From Flavobacteriaceae bacterium (GTDB lineage Bacteria > Bacteroidota > Bacteroidia > Flavobacteriales > Flavobacteriaceae): a stretch of DNA of 37,991 bases. A program made the translations under genes and the position numbers. Positions within the stretch are counted from its first letter, which is position 1. Each line of letters begins with the position of its first letter. The DNA lies in assembly GCA_024643385.1 (NCBI GenBank), contig JAHEMZ010000024.1:1-37991 (forward strand), given 5' to 3'. The notes under the pieces are model-generated. The model was not told the origin of the DNA. It worked only from the letters and a program-made list of their open reading frames with translations, and did no database searches. Positions 20,892 to 28,094 of this stretch are shown here, in pieces.

Positions 20892-22178
20892 ATGTCCGGA
20901 ACAGCCACCTTAGAAATTGATGGAAAAAAATATGAATTCCCTATCACTGTTGGAACTGAAAATGAGGTAGCAATCGAAATAAGTAGTTTGAGAAATGTTA
21001 CCAATGGAGTGACAACCCTTGACCCTGGTTATAAAAACACGGGATCATGCGAAAGCGCCATTACTTTTTTGGATGGGGAGCAGGGCATATTGAGATATAG
21101 AGGGTATGCGATCGAGGAATTGGCAGAAAAGGCCGATTTCTTGGAAGTAGCCTACCTGTTGATCTTTGGTGAGTTGCCCACTCGTGAGCAGTTACAAAAA
21201 TTTCATAGAGACATCAAAGAACAGTCGATCGTAGCTGAGGACATGAAAAAGATTTTGGATGGATTTCCACAAGCGGCCCATCCCATGGGGGTTTTATCGT
21301 CACTTACCAGTGCTTTAATAGCCTTTAATCCATCTTCAGTGAATGTAGACAGTGAGGAGGAAATGTATAAGGCGATTGTGAAGATCATGGGAAAATTCCC
21401 GGTATTAACTGCTTGGACCTACCGTAAAAGAGCCGGTTTACCCTTGGATTACGGAGATGATTCCTTAGGATATGTTGAGAATTTCTTAAAAATGATGTTT
21501 AAGAAACCACATAGTGAATTTAAAAGAAATGAGATCGTTAGCAATGCAATGGATAAACTATTAATCTTACATGCCGATCATGAGCAAAATTGCTCCACTT
21601 CAACGGTTCGAATGGTAGGCTCATCACATGCCGGCCTATTCGCTTCGCTTTCTGCAGGAATAAGTGCCCTATGGGGTCCTCTGCACGGTGGTGCGAATCA
21701 GGCAGTGATCGAAATGTTGGAAGCTATCAAAGCCGATGGAGGAGATACTAAAAAATATATGGCTAAGGCTAAGGATAAGGATGATCCTTTCCGTTTAATG
21801 GGATTTGGACATAGAGTTTATAAAAATTTCGATCCTCGCGCTAAGATTATTAAAACAGCTGCTGATGATGTGCTTGCAAGTTTGGGTATTGACGATCCAA
21901 TTTTGGATATTGCCAAAGGATTAGAAAAAGAAGCGTTGGAAGACAGTTACTTTGTGGATAGAAAATTATACCCTAATGTGGATTTCTATTCGGGAATTAT
22001 TTATCGTTCTCTTGGAATTCCTGTGGAAATGTTTACACCCATGTTCGCTTTGGGAAGATTACCGGGCTGGATCGCTCAATGGAGAGAAATGCGATTGCGC
22101 AAAGAACCTATTGGACGCCCCAGACAAATATATATTGGAGAAACGCTTAGATCTTTTAAAGATATCGATCACCGATAG
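20892..22178 (+). CDS. gltA: Citrate synthase
   Basis: This enzyme condenses oxaloacetate and acetyl-CoA to citrate, the entry step of the TCA cycle. The 428 residues fit the hexameric bacterial type, with the N-terminal beta-domain (LEIDGKKYEFPIT). Catalytic motifs are the His in GPLHGGANQAV, the His in GFGHRVYKNFDPRAK, and the Asp in NVDFYSGIIYRSLGIP. HADHEQNCSTSTVRMVGSS precedes them. The gene has a 164-base upstream gap, and a strong terminator follows. Confidence 0.97.
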   Translation: MSGTATLEIDGKKYEFPITVGTENEVAIEISSLRNVTNGVTTLDPGYKNTGSCESAITFLDGEQGILRYRGYAIEELAEKADFLEVAYLLIFGELPTREQLQKFHRDIKEQSIVAEDMKKILDGFPQAAHPMGVLSSLTSALIAFNPSSVNVDSEEEMYKAIVKIMGKFPVLTAWTYRKRAGLPLDYGDDSLGYVENFLKMMFKKPHSEFKRNEIVSNAMDKLLILHADHEQNCSTSTVRMVGSSHAGLFASLSAGISALWGPLHGGANQAVIEMLEAIKADGGDTKKYMAKAKDKDDPFRLMGFGHRVYKNFDPRAKIIKTAADDVLASLGIDDPILDIAKGLEKEALEDSYFVDRKLYPNVDFYSGIIYRSLGIPVEMFTPMFALGRLPGWIAQWREMRLRKEPIGRPRQIYIGETLRSFKDIDHR

Positions 22179-22196
22179 CTTTTTAAAATAATTTTA

Positions 22197-22228
22197 AGAG
22201 CATCCGCCAATCAGCGGATGCTTTTTTA
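22197..22228 (+). terminator. Intrinsic terminator of the citrate synthase gene
   Basis: AGCATCCGC (22199-22207) pairs perfectly with GCGGATGCT (22214-22222) around a CAATCA loop, followed by a T-run ending at 22227. The next start codon is only 11 bases away. Confidence 0.92.
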
Positions 22229-22238
22229 TATTGAACCT

Positions 22239-23153
22239 ATGATACAACTGAATGTCAAGGATGAAGTTTCAAGGCTTAGAGCCGTGGTGTTAGGAACAGC
22301 GGTTAGCAATGGACCCACCCCTAAATTGCAAGATGCCTACGATCCGAAATCGGCGGAACATATCAAAGCAGGGACCTATCCTGTCGAATCTGATATGATC
22401 GTTGAAATGGAAGCTGTTGCAGCTGTTTTTAAGAAGTACAATGTAACGGTGTATCGCCCGGAGATCATTCCTAACTATAATCAGATTTTTGCTCGCGACA
22501 TCGCCTTTGTTATCGAAGATAAATTTATCTATGGAAATATTTTGGAAGACCGTTCCAAAGAAATTGATGCGTTGGATTATGTTACAGACCAGATAGATCC
22601 TTCAAAAATTATTGAATTTCCCGATGAAGCCCATATAGAAGGAGGAGATGTCATGCCCTGGGGGGATTATATATTTGTTGGCACCTTTAAAGACAAGGAT
22701 TATCGAAAATATATTACCGCCCGAACCAATATGGAAGCAGTTGCTTATTTACAAGAACTTTTCCCTCATAAAAAAGTAGTTTCCTTCTCTTTGAAAAAAT
22801 CAAACTTCGACCCACGAGAAAATGCCTTGCACCTGGATTGTTGTTTCCAACCCCTCGGAAAGGGTAAAGCCGTCATTCATAAAGAAGGTTTCTTAATTGA
22901 AGAAGAGTACAATTGGTTGGTCAATTTCTTCGGAAAGGAGAATTGTTTTCATATCAATAAAGAGGAAATGTATCATATGAACAGCAATATTTTCTCCATT
23001 TCTCCTGAAGTAGTGATATCTGAAAGGAATTTCACACGATTAAATACCTGGCTTCGACAAGAAGGCTTTACGGTAGAAGAAGTTCCTTACGCTGAAATTG
23101 CCAAGCAAGAAGGATTGCTGCGATGCAGTACCCTGCCACTGATCAGAGACTAG
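22239..23153 (+). CDS. DDAH/amidinotransferase-fold guanidino hydrolase
   Basis: The protein belongs to the amidinotransferase/dimethylarginine dimethylaminohydrolase superfamily, whose members hydrolyse or transfer guanidino groups of arginine derivatives through a Cys thiol. I use the ATG at 22239 (MIQLNVKDEVSRLRAVVLG, 304 residues) because an upstream in-frame ATG at 22218 lies inside the terminator. Conserved features are EGGDVM, the His in NALHLDCCFQPLG, the block MNSNIFSISPEVVI, and the likely nucleophile Cys296 in LLRCSTLPLIRD. The exact substrate cannot be told. It converges with the DUF3570 gene: the stop codons overlap within CTAG. Confidence 0.85.
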   Translation: MIQLNVKDEVSRLRAVVLGTAVSNGPTPKLQDAYDPKSAEHIKAGTYPVESDMIVEMEAVAAVFKKYNVTVYRPEIIPNYNQIFARDIAFVIEDKFIYGNILEDRSKEIDALDYVTDQIDPSKIIEFPDEAHIEGGDVMPWGDYIFVGTFKDKDYRKYITARTNMEAVAYLQELFPHKKVVSFSLKKSNFDPRENALHLDCCFQPLGKGKAVIHKEGFLIEEEYNWLVNFFGKENCFHINKEEMYHMNSNIFSISPEVVISERNFTRLNTWLRQEGFTVEEVPYAEIAKQEGLLRCSTLPLIRD

Positions 23154-24613
23154 TCTGCGATAAACTTAAATCCTCCTGAAATAATACTGGCCTTTAATCC
23201 TGTACTTCGATCGTATTGACTGAACCTAAGATCAATACTTTTCAACCCAAGTTTCCATAAATGGAACTTTGTAAAGATATCGGTATAGATGATTCCCAAT
23301 CCGTATTGATTGGCGTCAAAGGCCGACAGGTCATAATCCGATGTATAATAACTGTCAGTCGATAAATGTTCTTCAAAAGGGGCGAAATAGTCGATAGCCG
23401 TTTGTGTGTAATAGCGATAAGTAGGGTAGACGGTGAAGCGATCCGACAATTTGATAGGTAGTTCAAAATTCGCCGTATGCGCGGTCATACCCCAGTTGTC
23501 AAAGTAATACCGATAGTACGTACGCACCGTTAACATCTCATTGATATAATAATTGAATCGAAGTCCGATGGGGGTCTTGAACCGAGTACTTGGTAATCGT
23601 TCAATATCATCTGCCAACTGGAAAACTTCAGTATTTGATTTGGAGGTGTAGATGGGGATGCTTTCCGGATGTCCAATATAATAATTGGGGCGATCCTTAA
23701 AGTAAACGCGTTGCATTGGATTCGAAAGCCATCCTTCTTGTTGGACGATATCCATGAATAACGAGATCTGTGCATTCTTACTTAAAATTTGAGAAAAACT
23801 CAATGATAAAGAATAGGTATTTCGCCCTTTAGCAGAAATCAACGCAAATCCGTCTACCGGACTCCAATTGTCTTCCTCCCCCGGCACTGTGGCGATTCCC
23901 TGTTCATTCCAAATGGGAATTCCTTGAAAGAATCCACTACTTAAGTTTCCACCGGCTTCCACATAAGAATCCAATTCTGTGGGATATCGCGGACTCCACT
24001 GATCGAGATATACTTGAGCCAGTAAGCCGATTTCCGTATTCTTTTCATTAAATAGTTTTGTAAAACTACCCCCCAAACCCAAGGATGAATAATCATATTC
24101 GGTTGAGACACTGGCATGTGCTCCCCAGATGGAATTTCTATCGTCTGAATTATGCGCATAACTGATGGAAACATTTCCCCACACATCCGAAGCAGAAGCG
24201 CCGGACGAAGCTACCCAAGGGCTTCCAGACACCTCTCCGGCATGTCTGTTTCCGCCATCATGAAAATCGTCATCGTCATCGTCGTCCCCGCCATTACTTG
24301 AAGCACCGGAAGCATCAAATGGATCCAGGTTACTGGAAGAAGCGGACGTATAGGCTGAAATTCCGGCATCCACCGTTAGCACATCATCGTCATTCAATGG
24401 CATTGATATCACTATGGTAGGAGTGAGATCGGTCAATTTTTCGGTTCCAATACCACCCGTCACTGCCGCATTATCCCCATCCTGCGTATAATAGCTCATT
24501 AAAAAATCCACTTCCGTACTTTCCAGCACTCGCTTTTTGTAGGTAGTCGTAGAATCTTGCGCTTGCACGGTGGCACCGCTGACCATGAGCAATAGGATTA
24601 GGTATTTTTTCAT
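23150..24613 (-). CDS. DUF3570 family predicted outer-membrane beta-barrel protein
   Basis: I recognise this as a DUF3570 protein by the N-terminal region (STEVDFLMSYYTQDGDN, then VTGGIGTEKLTDLTPTIVIS) and by its partners. The 487 residues begin with a signal peptide ending near VQAQD (residues 1-19). The remainder is rich in alternating aromatic beta-strands, such as RTYYRYYFDNWGMTAHTANF, consistent with an outer-membrane barrel. Residues 98-125 form an unusual exposed-looking segment with a run of Asp from 110, then His117 and His123, and two SGAS motifs (102-105 and 136-139). It is the last gene of a four-gene operon, 9 bases after the DUF4266 gene. Function is unknown. Confidence 0.85.
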   Translation of the reverse strand: MKKYLILLLMVSGATVQAQDSTTTYKKRVLESTEVDFLMSYYTQDGDNAAVTGGIGTEKLTDLTPTIVISMPLNDDDVLTVDAGISAYTSASSSNLDPFDASGASSNGGDDDDDDDFHDGGNRHAGEVSGSPWVASSGASASDVWGNVSISYAHNSDDRNSIWGAHASVSTEYDYSSLGLGGSFTKLFNEKNTEIGLLAQVYLDQWSPRYPTELDSYVEAGGNLSSGFFQGIPIWNEQGIATVPGEEDNWSPVDGFALISAKGRNTYSLSLSFSQILSKNAQISLFMDIVQQEGWLSNPMQRVYFKDRPNYYIGHPESIPIYTSKSNTEVFQLADDIERLPSTRFKTPIGLRFNYYINEMLTVRTYYRYYFDNWGMTAHTANFELPIKLSDRFTVYPTYRYYTQTAIDYFAPFEEHLSTDSYYTSDYDLSAFDANQYGLGIIYTDIFTKFHLWKLGLKSIDLRFSQYDRSTGLKASIISGGFKFIAD

Positions 24614-24622
24614 TTCCTACAA

Positions 24623-24832
24623 TTAATTACATCCACAACCGCCACCTGTTTTGCCTCCATTGGCACCCGAAGCTCCTTCACGATAGACTTGAAAATTCGT
24701 TTCAAATCGTTCGATCGCACGAGCAGAAAGTTTCATGTCGGGATCATTCAGATTCACTTTTTCGTATTCTCTTACGACGGTACAAGACTGTAAGATCAAC
24801 AAAGTCAGTAGGGCAAAAAATAATCTTTTCAT
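24623..24832 (-). CDS. DUF4266 family small lipoprotein with a Gly/Cys tail
   Basis: The 69-residue protein has a lipoprotein signal (MKRLFFALLTLLILQSC, lipidated Cys17) and a short body with VREYEKVNLNDPDM and AIERFETNFQVYREGASGAN. It ends in GGKTGGGCGCN, with two Cys in a CxC pattern two residues from the C-terminus. This tail and the gene order identify DUF4266. No acidic or Lys-rich surface-export signal follows Cys17, so it probably faces the periplasm. The start abuts the ApbE stop directly. Function is unknown; the tail could bind metal, form a disulfide, or be a thioredoxin substrate. Confidence 0.85.
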   Translation of the reverse strand: MKRLFFALLTLLILQSCTVVREYEKVNLNDPDMKLSARAIERFETNFQVYREGASGANGGKTGGGCGCN

Positions 24833-25828
24833 CTATTCTTTGTTAAATTCAATATTATTGGAAGTGTGAATGGCATTTTTATCGTCCACGATCGCACATT
24901 CGACACCTTTTAATTGATTGATAAAATCCAAACCGGTGGCCACTCCCATCACAAAAACTGAAGTCGACAACGCATCTGCCAGTTCAGCGTTTTTAGTGAA
25001 TACAGAGACACTTAAAATACCTGTACTGGGGTAACCTGTTCTGGGATCGATGATATGGGTATATCGTTTTCCATCGAATTCTACATATTTCTCATAATTC
25101 CCTGACGTAACCACGGCCGAATCGTTGATCGGCAACCAAGAAAAAACATGGGATTTGTTCAGGGGGTTGGTGATGGCTACCATCCAATCCTTCCCGTTAT
25201 ATTGCTTTCCCCAAGTGGTGAGATCACCGGAGGCATTGATAATTCCACCTACCACTCCTTTTTCCATCAACAATGCTTTGGCCTTATCAGCTGCATATCC
25301 TTTCCCGATGGCACCAAATCCTATTTTCATCCCTGTATTTTTAAGAAATACCGTTTGAGCGGTAACATCAAGGATGATATTATCATAGCCAACTTTGGTA
25401 ACCGATGCTTTTATATCTTCTTCGGAAGGCATCTGTGTCATAGATCCGTCGAATTTCCAGATTCGGTCCATGGAAGCAAAACTAATATCAAAGGCACCGT
25501 TGGTCAATTTTGAAATTTTTATCGACCTATCGATGAGGTTGAACAACTCTAAATCCACTTTTACGGGTTGAACTCCGGCATTCCTATTGATCTGTGATGT
25601 TTGTGAATTAGGGTCCCAAGAAGAGATTAATCGTTCTATTCTCGATATTTCTTTGACGGCCAAATCAATATAGTTGTTGGCCGTAACGGTATCCTCAGCC
25701 ACTACGGTAATGTCGAATCGACTTCCCATGAGTTTAAGGACCCGTTTATGGTTCACCATACCTTCCTGCGCCAACAAGTTCAATGTGAGCAAGAATAGCG
25801 ATACGATTCCTATCAAGGATTTCTTCAA
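24833..25828 (-). CDS. apbE: FAD:protein FMN transferase (ApbE family)
   Basis: ApbE enzymes move FMN from FAD to a Ser/Thr of target proteins outside the cytoplasm, using Mg. The 331 residues start with a signal peptide (about residues 1-20). Family motifs are MGSRFDITVVAED, GAFDISFASMDRIWKFDG, GFGAIGKGYAADKA (173-183), GGIINASGDLTTWG (194-207), RYTHIIDPRTGYPS (255-268) and the metal-binding ELADALSTSVFVMG (Asp285). It sits between a thioredoxin-like gene and a DUF4266 gene. No protein in the window carries a standard D-x-x-S/T-G-A-T acceptor motif, so its substrate is open. Confidence 0.95.
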   Translation of the reverse strand: MKKSLIGIVSLFLLTLNLLAQEGMVNHKRVLKLMGSRFDITVVAEDTVTANNYIDLAVKEISRIERLISSWDPNSQTSQINRNAGVQPVKVDLELFNLIDRSIKISKLTNGAFDISFASMDRIWKFDGSMTQMPSEEDIKASVTKVGYDNIILDVTAQTVFLKNTGMKIGFGAIGKGYAADKAKALLMEKGVVGGIINASGDLTTWGKQYNGKDWMVAITNPLNKSHVFSWLPINDSAVVTSGNYEKYVEFDGKRYTHIIDPRTGYPSTGILSVSVFTKNAELADALSTSVFVMGVATGLDFINQLKGVECAIVDDKNAIHTSNNIEFNKE

Positions 25829-25832
25829 AATT

Positions 25833-26267
25833 TTATTTTAAGAAAGAATTCAAATGTTCTATGTATTGCCCCGATGTAATTTTCTTATAGCCGGTTTCAC
25901 CTAAAACCTTACCATTTTTGTCTAACACTACAACGAAAGGAAAGATACCTTGTTTGTTATATTTTTCCGCGAGTACTTTATTTTCCATTTCCTGTTTTTC
26001 CGAAAGACTATTTTTCTTTTTTCTAGGGAAGTCAGCCTGAAGCATCACGTAGTGATCTTTGGCAAAGGATTTAAAGGCATCCGTACTCCAAACTTCACGA
26101 TCCAGCTTGATGCAGGGAGCACACCAATCGCTACCTTGAAAAACCAGTATAATTGGTAGTTGTTTTTCAGCAGCAATTTTTTTGGCAGCATCAAAATTGG
26201 TTTGCCAGTCCTGCGCAGACATTACCATTGTTATCAACAGAAATAAGGAGCAAAAAAAAGTTCTCAT
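25833..26267 (-). CDS. Periplasmic thioredoxin-like protein
   Basis: The 144-residue protein begins with a signal peptide (ending near VMSAQD, residue 18). It has a thioredoxin-fold redox motif WCAPC (Cys49 and Cys52) in FQGSDWCAPCIKLDREVW, a Lys-rich insert (FPRKKKNSLSEKQE), and the cis-Pro region GIFPFVVVLDKNGKVLGETG. Such proteins reduce or isomerise disulfides in the periplasm. It is the first gene of the operon, 4 bases before apbE, which suggests it acts on Cys residues of its neighbours, for example the CxC tail of the DUF4266 lipoprotein. That partner is inferred. A two-block promoter-like motif lies 21 bases upstream. Confidence 0.88.
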   Translation of the reverse strand: MRTFFCSLFLLITMVMSAQDWQTNFDAAKKIAAEKQLPIILVFQGSDWCAPCIKLDREVWSTDAFKSFAKDHYVMLQADFPRKKKNSLSEKQEMENKVLAEKYNKQGIFPFVVVLDKNGKVLGETGYKKITSGQYIEHLNSFLK

Positions 26268-26288
26268 GAATGGAGCTGTTTCTAATGT

Positions 26289-26315
26289 AACCGTCAGTTC
26301 GATTTTTACCCTACC
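26289..26315 (-). promoter_or_regulatory. Candidate ECF sigma promoter of the thioredoxin/ApbE operon
   Basis: Read on the minus strand, GGTAGGGT (26315-26308) is followed after 12 bases by GACGGTT (26295-26289), 21 bases before the start codon. The same two blocks at the same spacing occur before fecR and before the repeat lipoprotein gene. Confidence 0.6.
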
Positions 26316-26498
26316 ACATTTTCATTAATATGCTACTAACGCAAACTTTATTTTATTATTTGCTTAAACACTAAATATATTATCTGTCTAACTTACCGTC
26401 CGATTTAAATGCTGAAATGGATAAAATCCTTCGAAAAATGATGTGTGTGTATTACATTTCATCACCCCCAATTTTTAACAAAAATTCATCCCTATGAA

Positions 26499-27056
26499 TC
26501 AATGGGGTATTTGCTTTAATATTTTCGCCGGATTACCTCCCACCAAAACGTTTTCCGGAACATCTTTTACAACCACTGCCCCGGCGGCAATCACAGCGCC
26601 ATTGCCAATGCGGACTCCGGGACAAATGATGGCGCCTCCACCAATCCAAACATTGTTACCAATCGTAATCGGCTTTGCGAATTCACGCCCGGAATTCCGA
26701 GCTACAAATTCCAAAGGGTGCGTGGCAGTATAAATTTGGACATTCGGAGCGATCATGACGTTATTTCCCAATACGACCGGCATTACATCGAGAATACAGC
26801 AATTGTAATTGATAAATACGTTATCTCCTGCGGTGATATTGTAACCGTAATCACAGAAAAAAGGAGGTTCGATATAAAGGTCTTTCCCCGCCGATCCGAA
26901 GAGTTGATAACACAATTTTACTCGATCGGACTTTCGGGTTTCATCCATGGTGTTGATCCGCTGAAAAAGCAATCTTGCGAACTCACGTTCACGTGATAGT
27001 TCAGGGTCGTTGGGAGCATACATTTCACCGGCCAGCATTTTTTCTTTTTCGGTCAT
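26499..27056 (-). CDS. Maltose/galactoside-type O-acetyltransferase
   Basis: This enzyme family transfers acetyl from acetyl-CoA to sugar hydroxyls. The 185 residues have the N-terminal cap EKEKMLAGEMYAPNDPEL typical of maltose acetyltransferases. A left-handed beta-helix follows, built from hexapeptide repeats (ITAGDNVFINYNCCILD, VVLGNNVMIAPNVQIYT, ITIGNNVWIGGGAIICPG, VRIGNGAVIAAGAVV). The likely catalytic His113 lies in IYTATHPLEF, and the protein ends NPAKILKQIPH. It is separated by 231 bases from the thioredoxin operon on the same strand and is divergent from ctlX. Confidence 0.93.
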   Translation of the reverse strand: MTEKEKMLAGEMYAPNDPELSREREFARLLFQRINTMDETRKSDRVKLCYQLFGSAGKDLYIEPPFFCDYGYNITAGDNVFINYNCCILDVMPVVLGNNVMIAPNVQIYTATHPLEFVARNSGREFAKPITIGNNVWIGGGAIICPGVRIGNGAVIAAGAVVVKDVPENVLVGGNPAKILKQIPH

Positions 27057-27123
27057 TTTTCGTGGTTAAAAATAAAACCCTAAGTTACCAATATCAATCC
27101 TCAATTTCAATCCGAAAAACACC

Positions 27124-27131
27124 TATTTTTA
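27124..27131 (+). promoter_or_regulatory. Possible promoter -7 element of ctlX
   Basis: TATTTTTA differs from TAnnTTTG only at the last base and ends 20 bases before the ATG at 27152, similar to the spacing seen at carA and argS. No TTG is seen at the expected distance. Confidence 0.35.
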
Positions 27132-27151
27132 CCATTCAGAAATCAACCGAT

Positions 27152-28090
27152 ATGCGTCAGATTACCGATACCCTCTTAATGATCCGTCCTGTGGCATTCA
27201 GAATGAATGAACAAACAGCGGTCAACAATTATTTTCAGGAAGATTTAGATATTAAGAATTCCGAGATCAATAAAAAGGCACAACAGGAATTCGATGACTT
27301 TGTGTTGAAATTACGAGCCGTAGGAGTGAAGGTGATCGTAGAGAATGATGACTTGTTAATGGACACCCCTGATTCAATTTTTCCCAACAATTGGGTGAGT
27401 TTTCACGAGAATGGGGTGGTTGCACTTTACCCTATGTTCGCGGAGAATCGACGCAGAGAACGACGTGAAGAAATTATGGATCGCTTGGAAGAAGAAGGTT
27501 TTGTAATTGATGGTTTTTTGGACTATACCAGCGCCGAAGAGGAGAACCTCTTCCTTGAGGGTACCGGAAGTATCTTGATGGACCGGGTACATAAAATTGC
27601 CTATTGTGCTTTATCTCCTCGGGCGGATGAAGAGCTTTTTATTGAATTTTGCGAAGATTTTGAATACGACCCCGTTGTTTTTACCGCCTATCAAACCGTT
27701 GATGGTGTTCGATTGCCTATATACCATACCAATGTAATAATGTGCTTGGCAGAAGATTTTTGTGTGATCTGCCTGGATACCATCGACGATCAAATGGAGC
27801 GTAAGGAAGTTGTGAAACGATTACGCGGAAGTGGAAAGGAGGTCATTGCCATTAGCGAAGCGCAGATGATGCAATTTGCAGGAAATATGTTACAGGTGAT
27901 GGGTGCGGAACAGAAAAAGTACCTAGTGATGAGTTCGGCAGCCCACAAATCCCTGACACCTGAACAAATCAAGGCCATTGAAAAACACTGCCCTATAATA
28001 AGTAGTGATTTGGAAACCATTGAGACCTGTGGTGGAGGCAGTGCCCGTTGTATGATGGCAGAAGTGTTCTTACCTAAAACGGAAGACTAA
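27152..28090 (+). CDS. ctlX: Citrulline utilization hydrolase CtlX-like protein
   Basis: The protein belongs to the guanidino-group hydrolase superfamily in the branch called CtlX, which includes a citrulline ureidase of Francisella. I choose the ATG at 27152 (MRQITDTLLMIRPVAFRMNE, 312 residues). An in-frame start at 26975 would overlap the divergent acetyltransferase gene and add 59 unrelated residues. Features are DSIFPNNWVSFHENG, FLEGTGSILMDRVHKIAYCA, the likely catalytic His in IYHTNVIMCLAEDFCVICLD, and the likely nucleophile Cys300 in CGGGSARCMMAEVF. The actual substrate here is not proven. It ends 4 bases from the convergent SDR gene. Confidence 0.85.
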   Translation: MRQITDTLLMIRPVAFRMNEQTAVNNYFQEDLDIKNSEINKKAQQEFDDFVLKLRAVGVKVIVENDDLLMDTPDSIFPNNWVSFHENGVVALYPMFAENRRRERREEIMDRLEEEGFVIDGFLDYTSAEEENLFLEGTGSILMDRVHKIAYCALSPRADEELFIEFCEDFEYDPVVFTAYQTVDGVRLPIYHTNVIMCLAEDFCVICLDTIDDQMERKEVVKRLRGSGKEVIAISEAQMMQFAGNMLQVMGAEQKKYLVMSSAAHKSLTPEQIKAIEKHCPIISSDLETIETCGGGSARCMMAEVFLPKTED

Positions 28091-28094
28091 GACG

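Noticed and set aside
23420-23440. GTAGGGTAGACGG inside the DUF3570 coding region
   Set aside because: It lies deep within the gene, has no correctly spaced second block leading to a start codon, and is explained by the coding sequence.
24660-24690. EGASGAN in the DUF4266 protein as an ApbE flavinylation site
   Set aside because: The acceptor Thr/Ser position is Asn and the Asp is Glu, so FMN could not be attached in the usual way.
26975-27151. Longer start for ctlX adding 59 residues
   Set aside because: It would overlap the divergent acetyltransferase gene, and the added residues do not resemble the family N-terminus.
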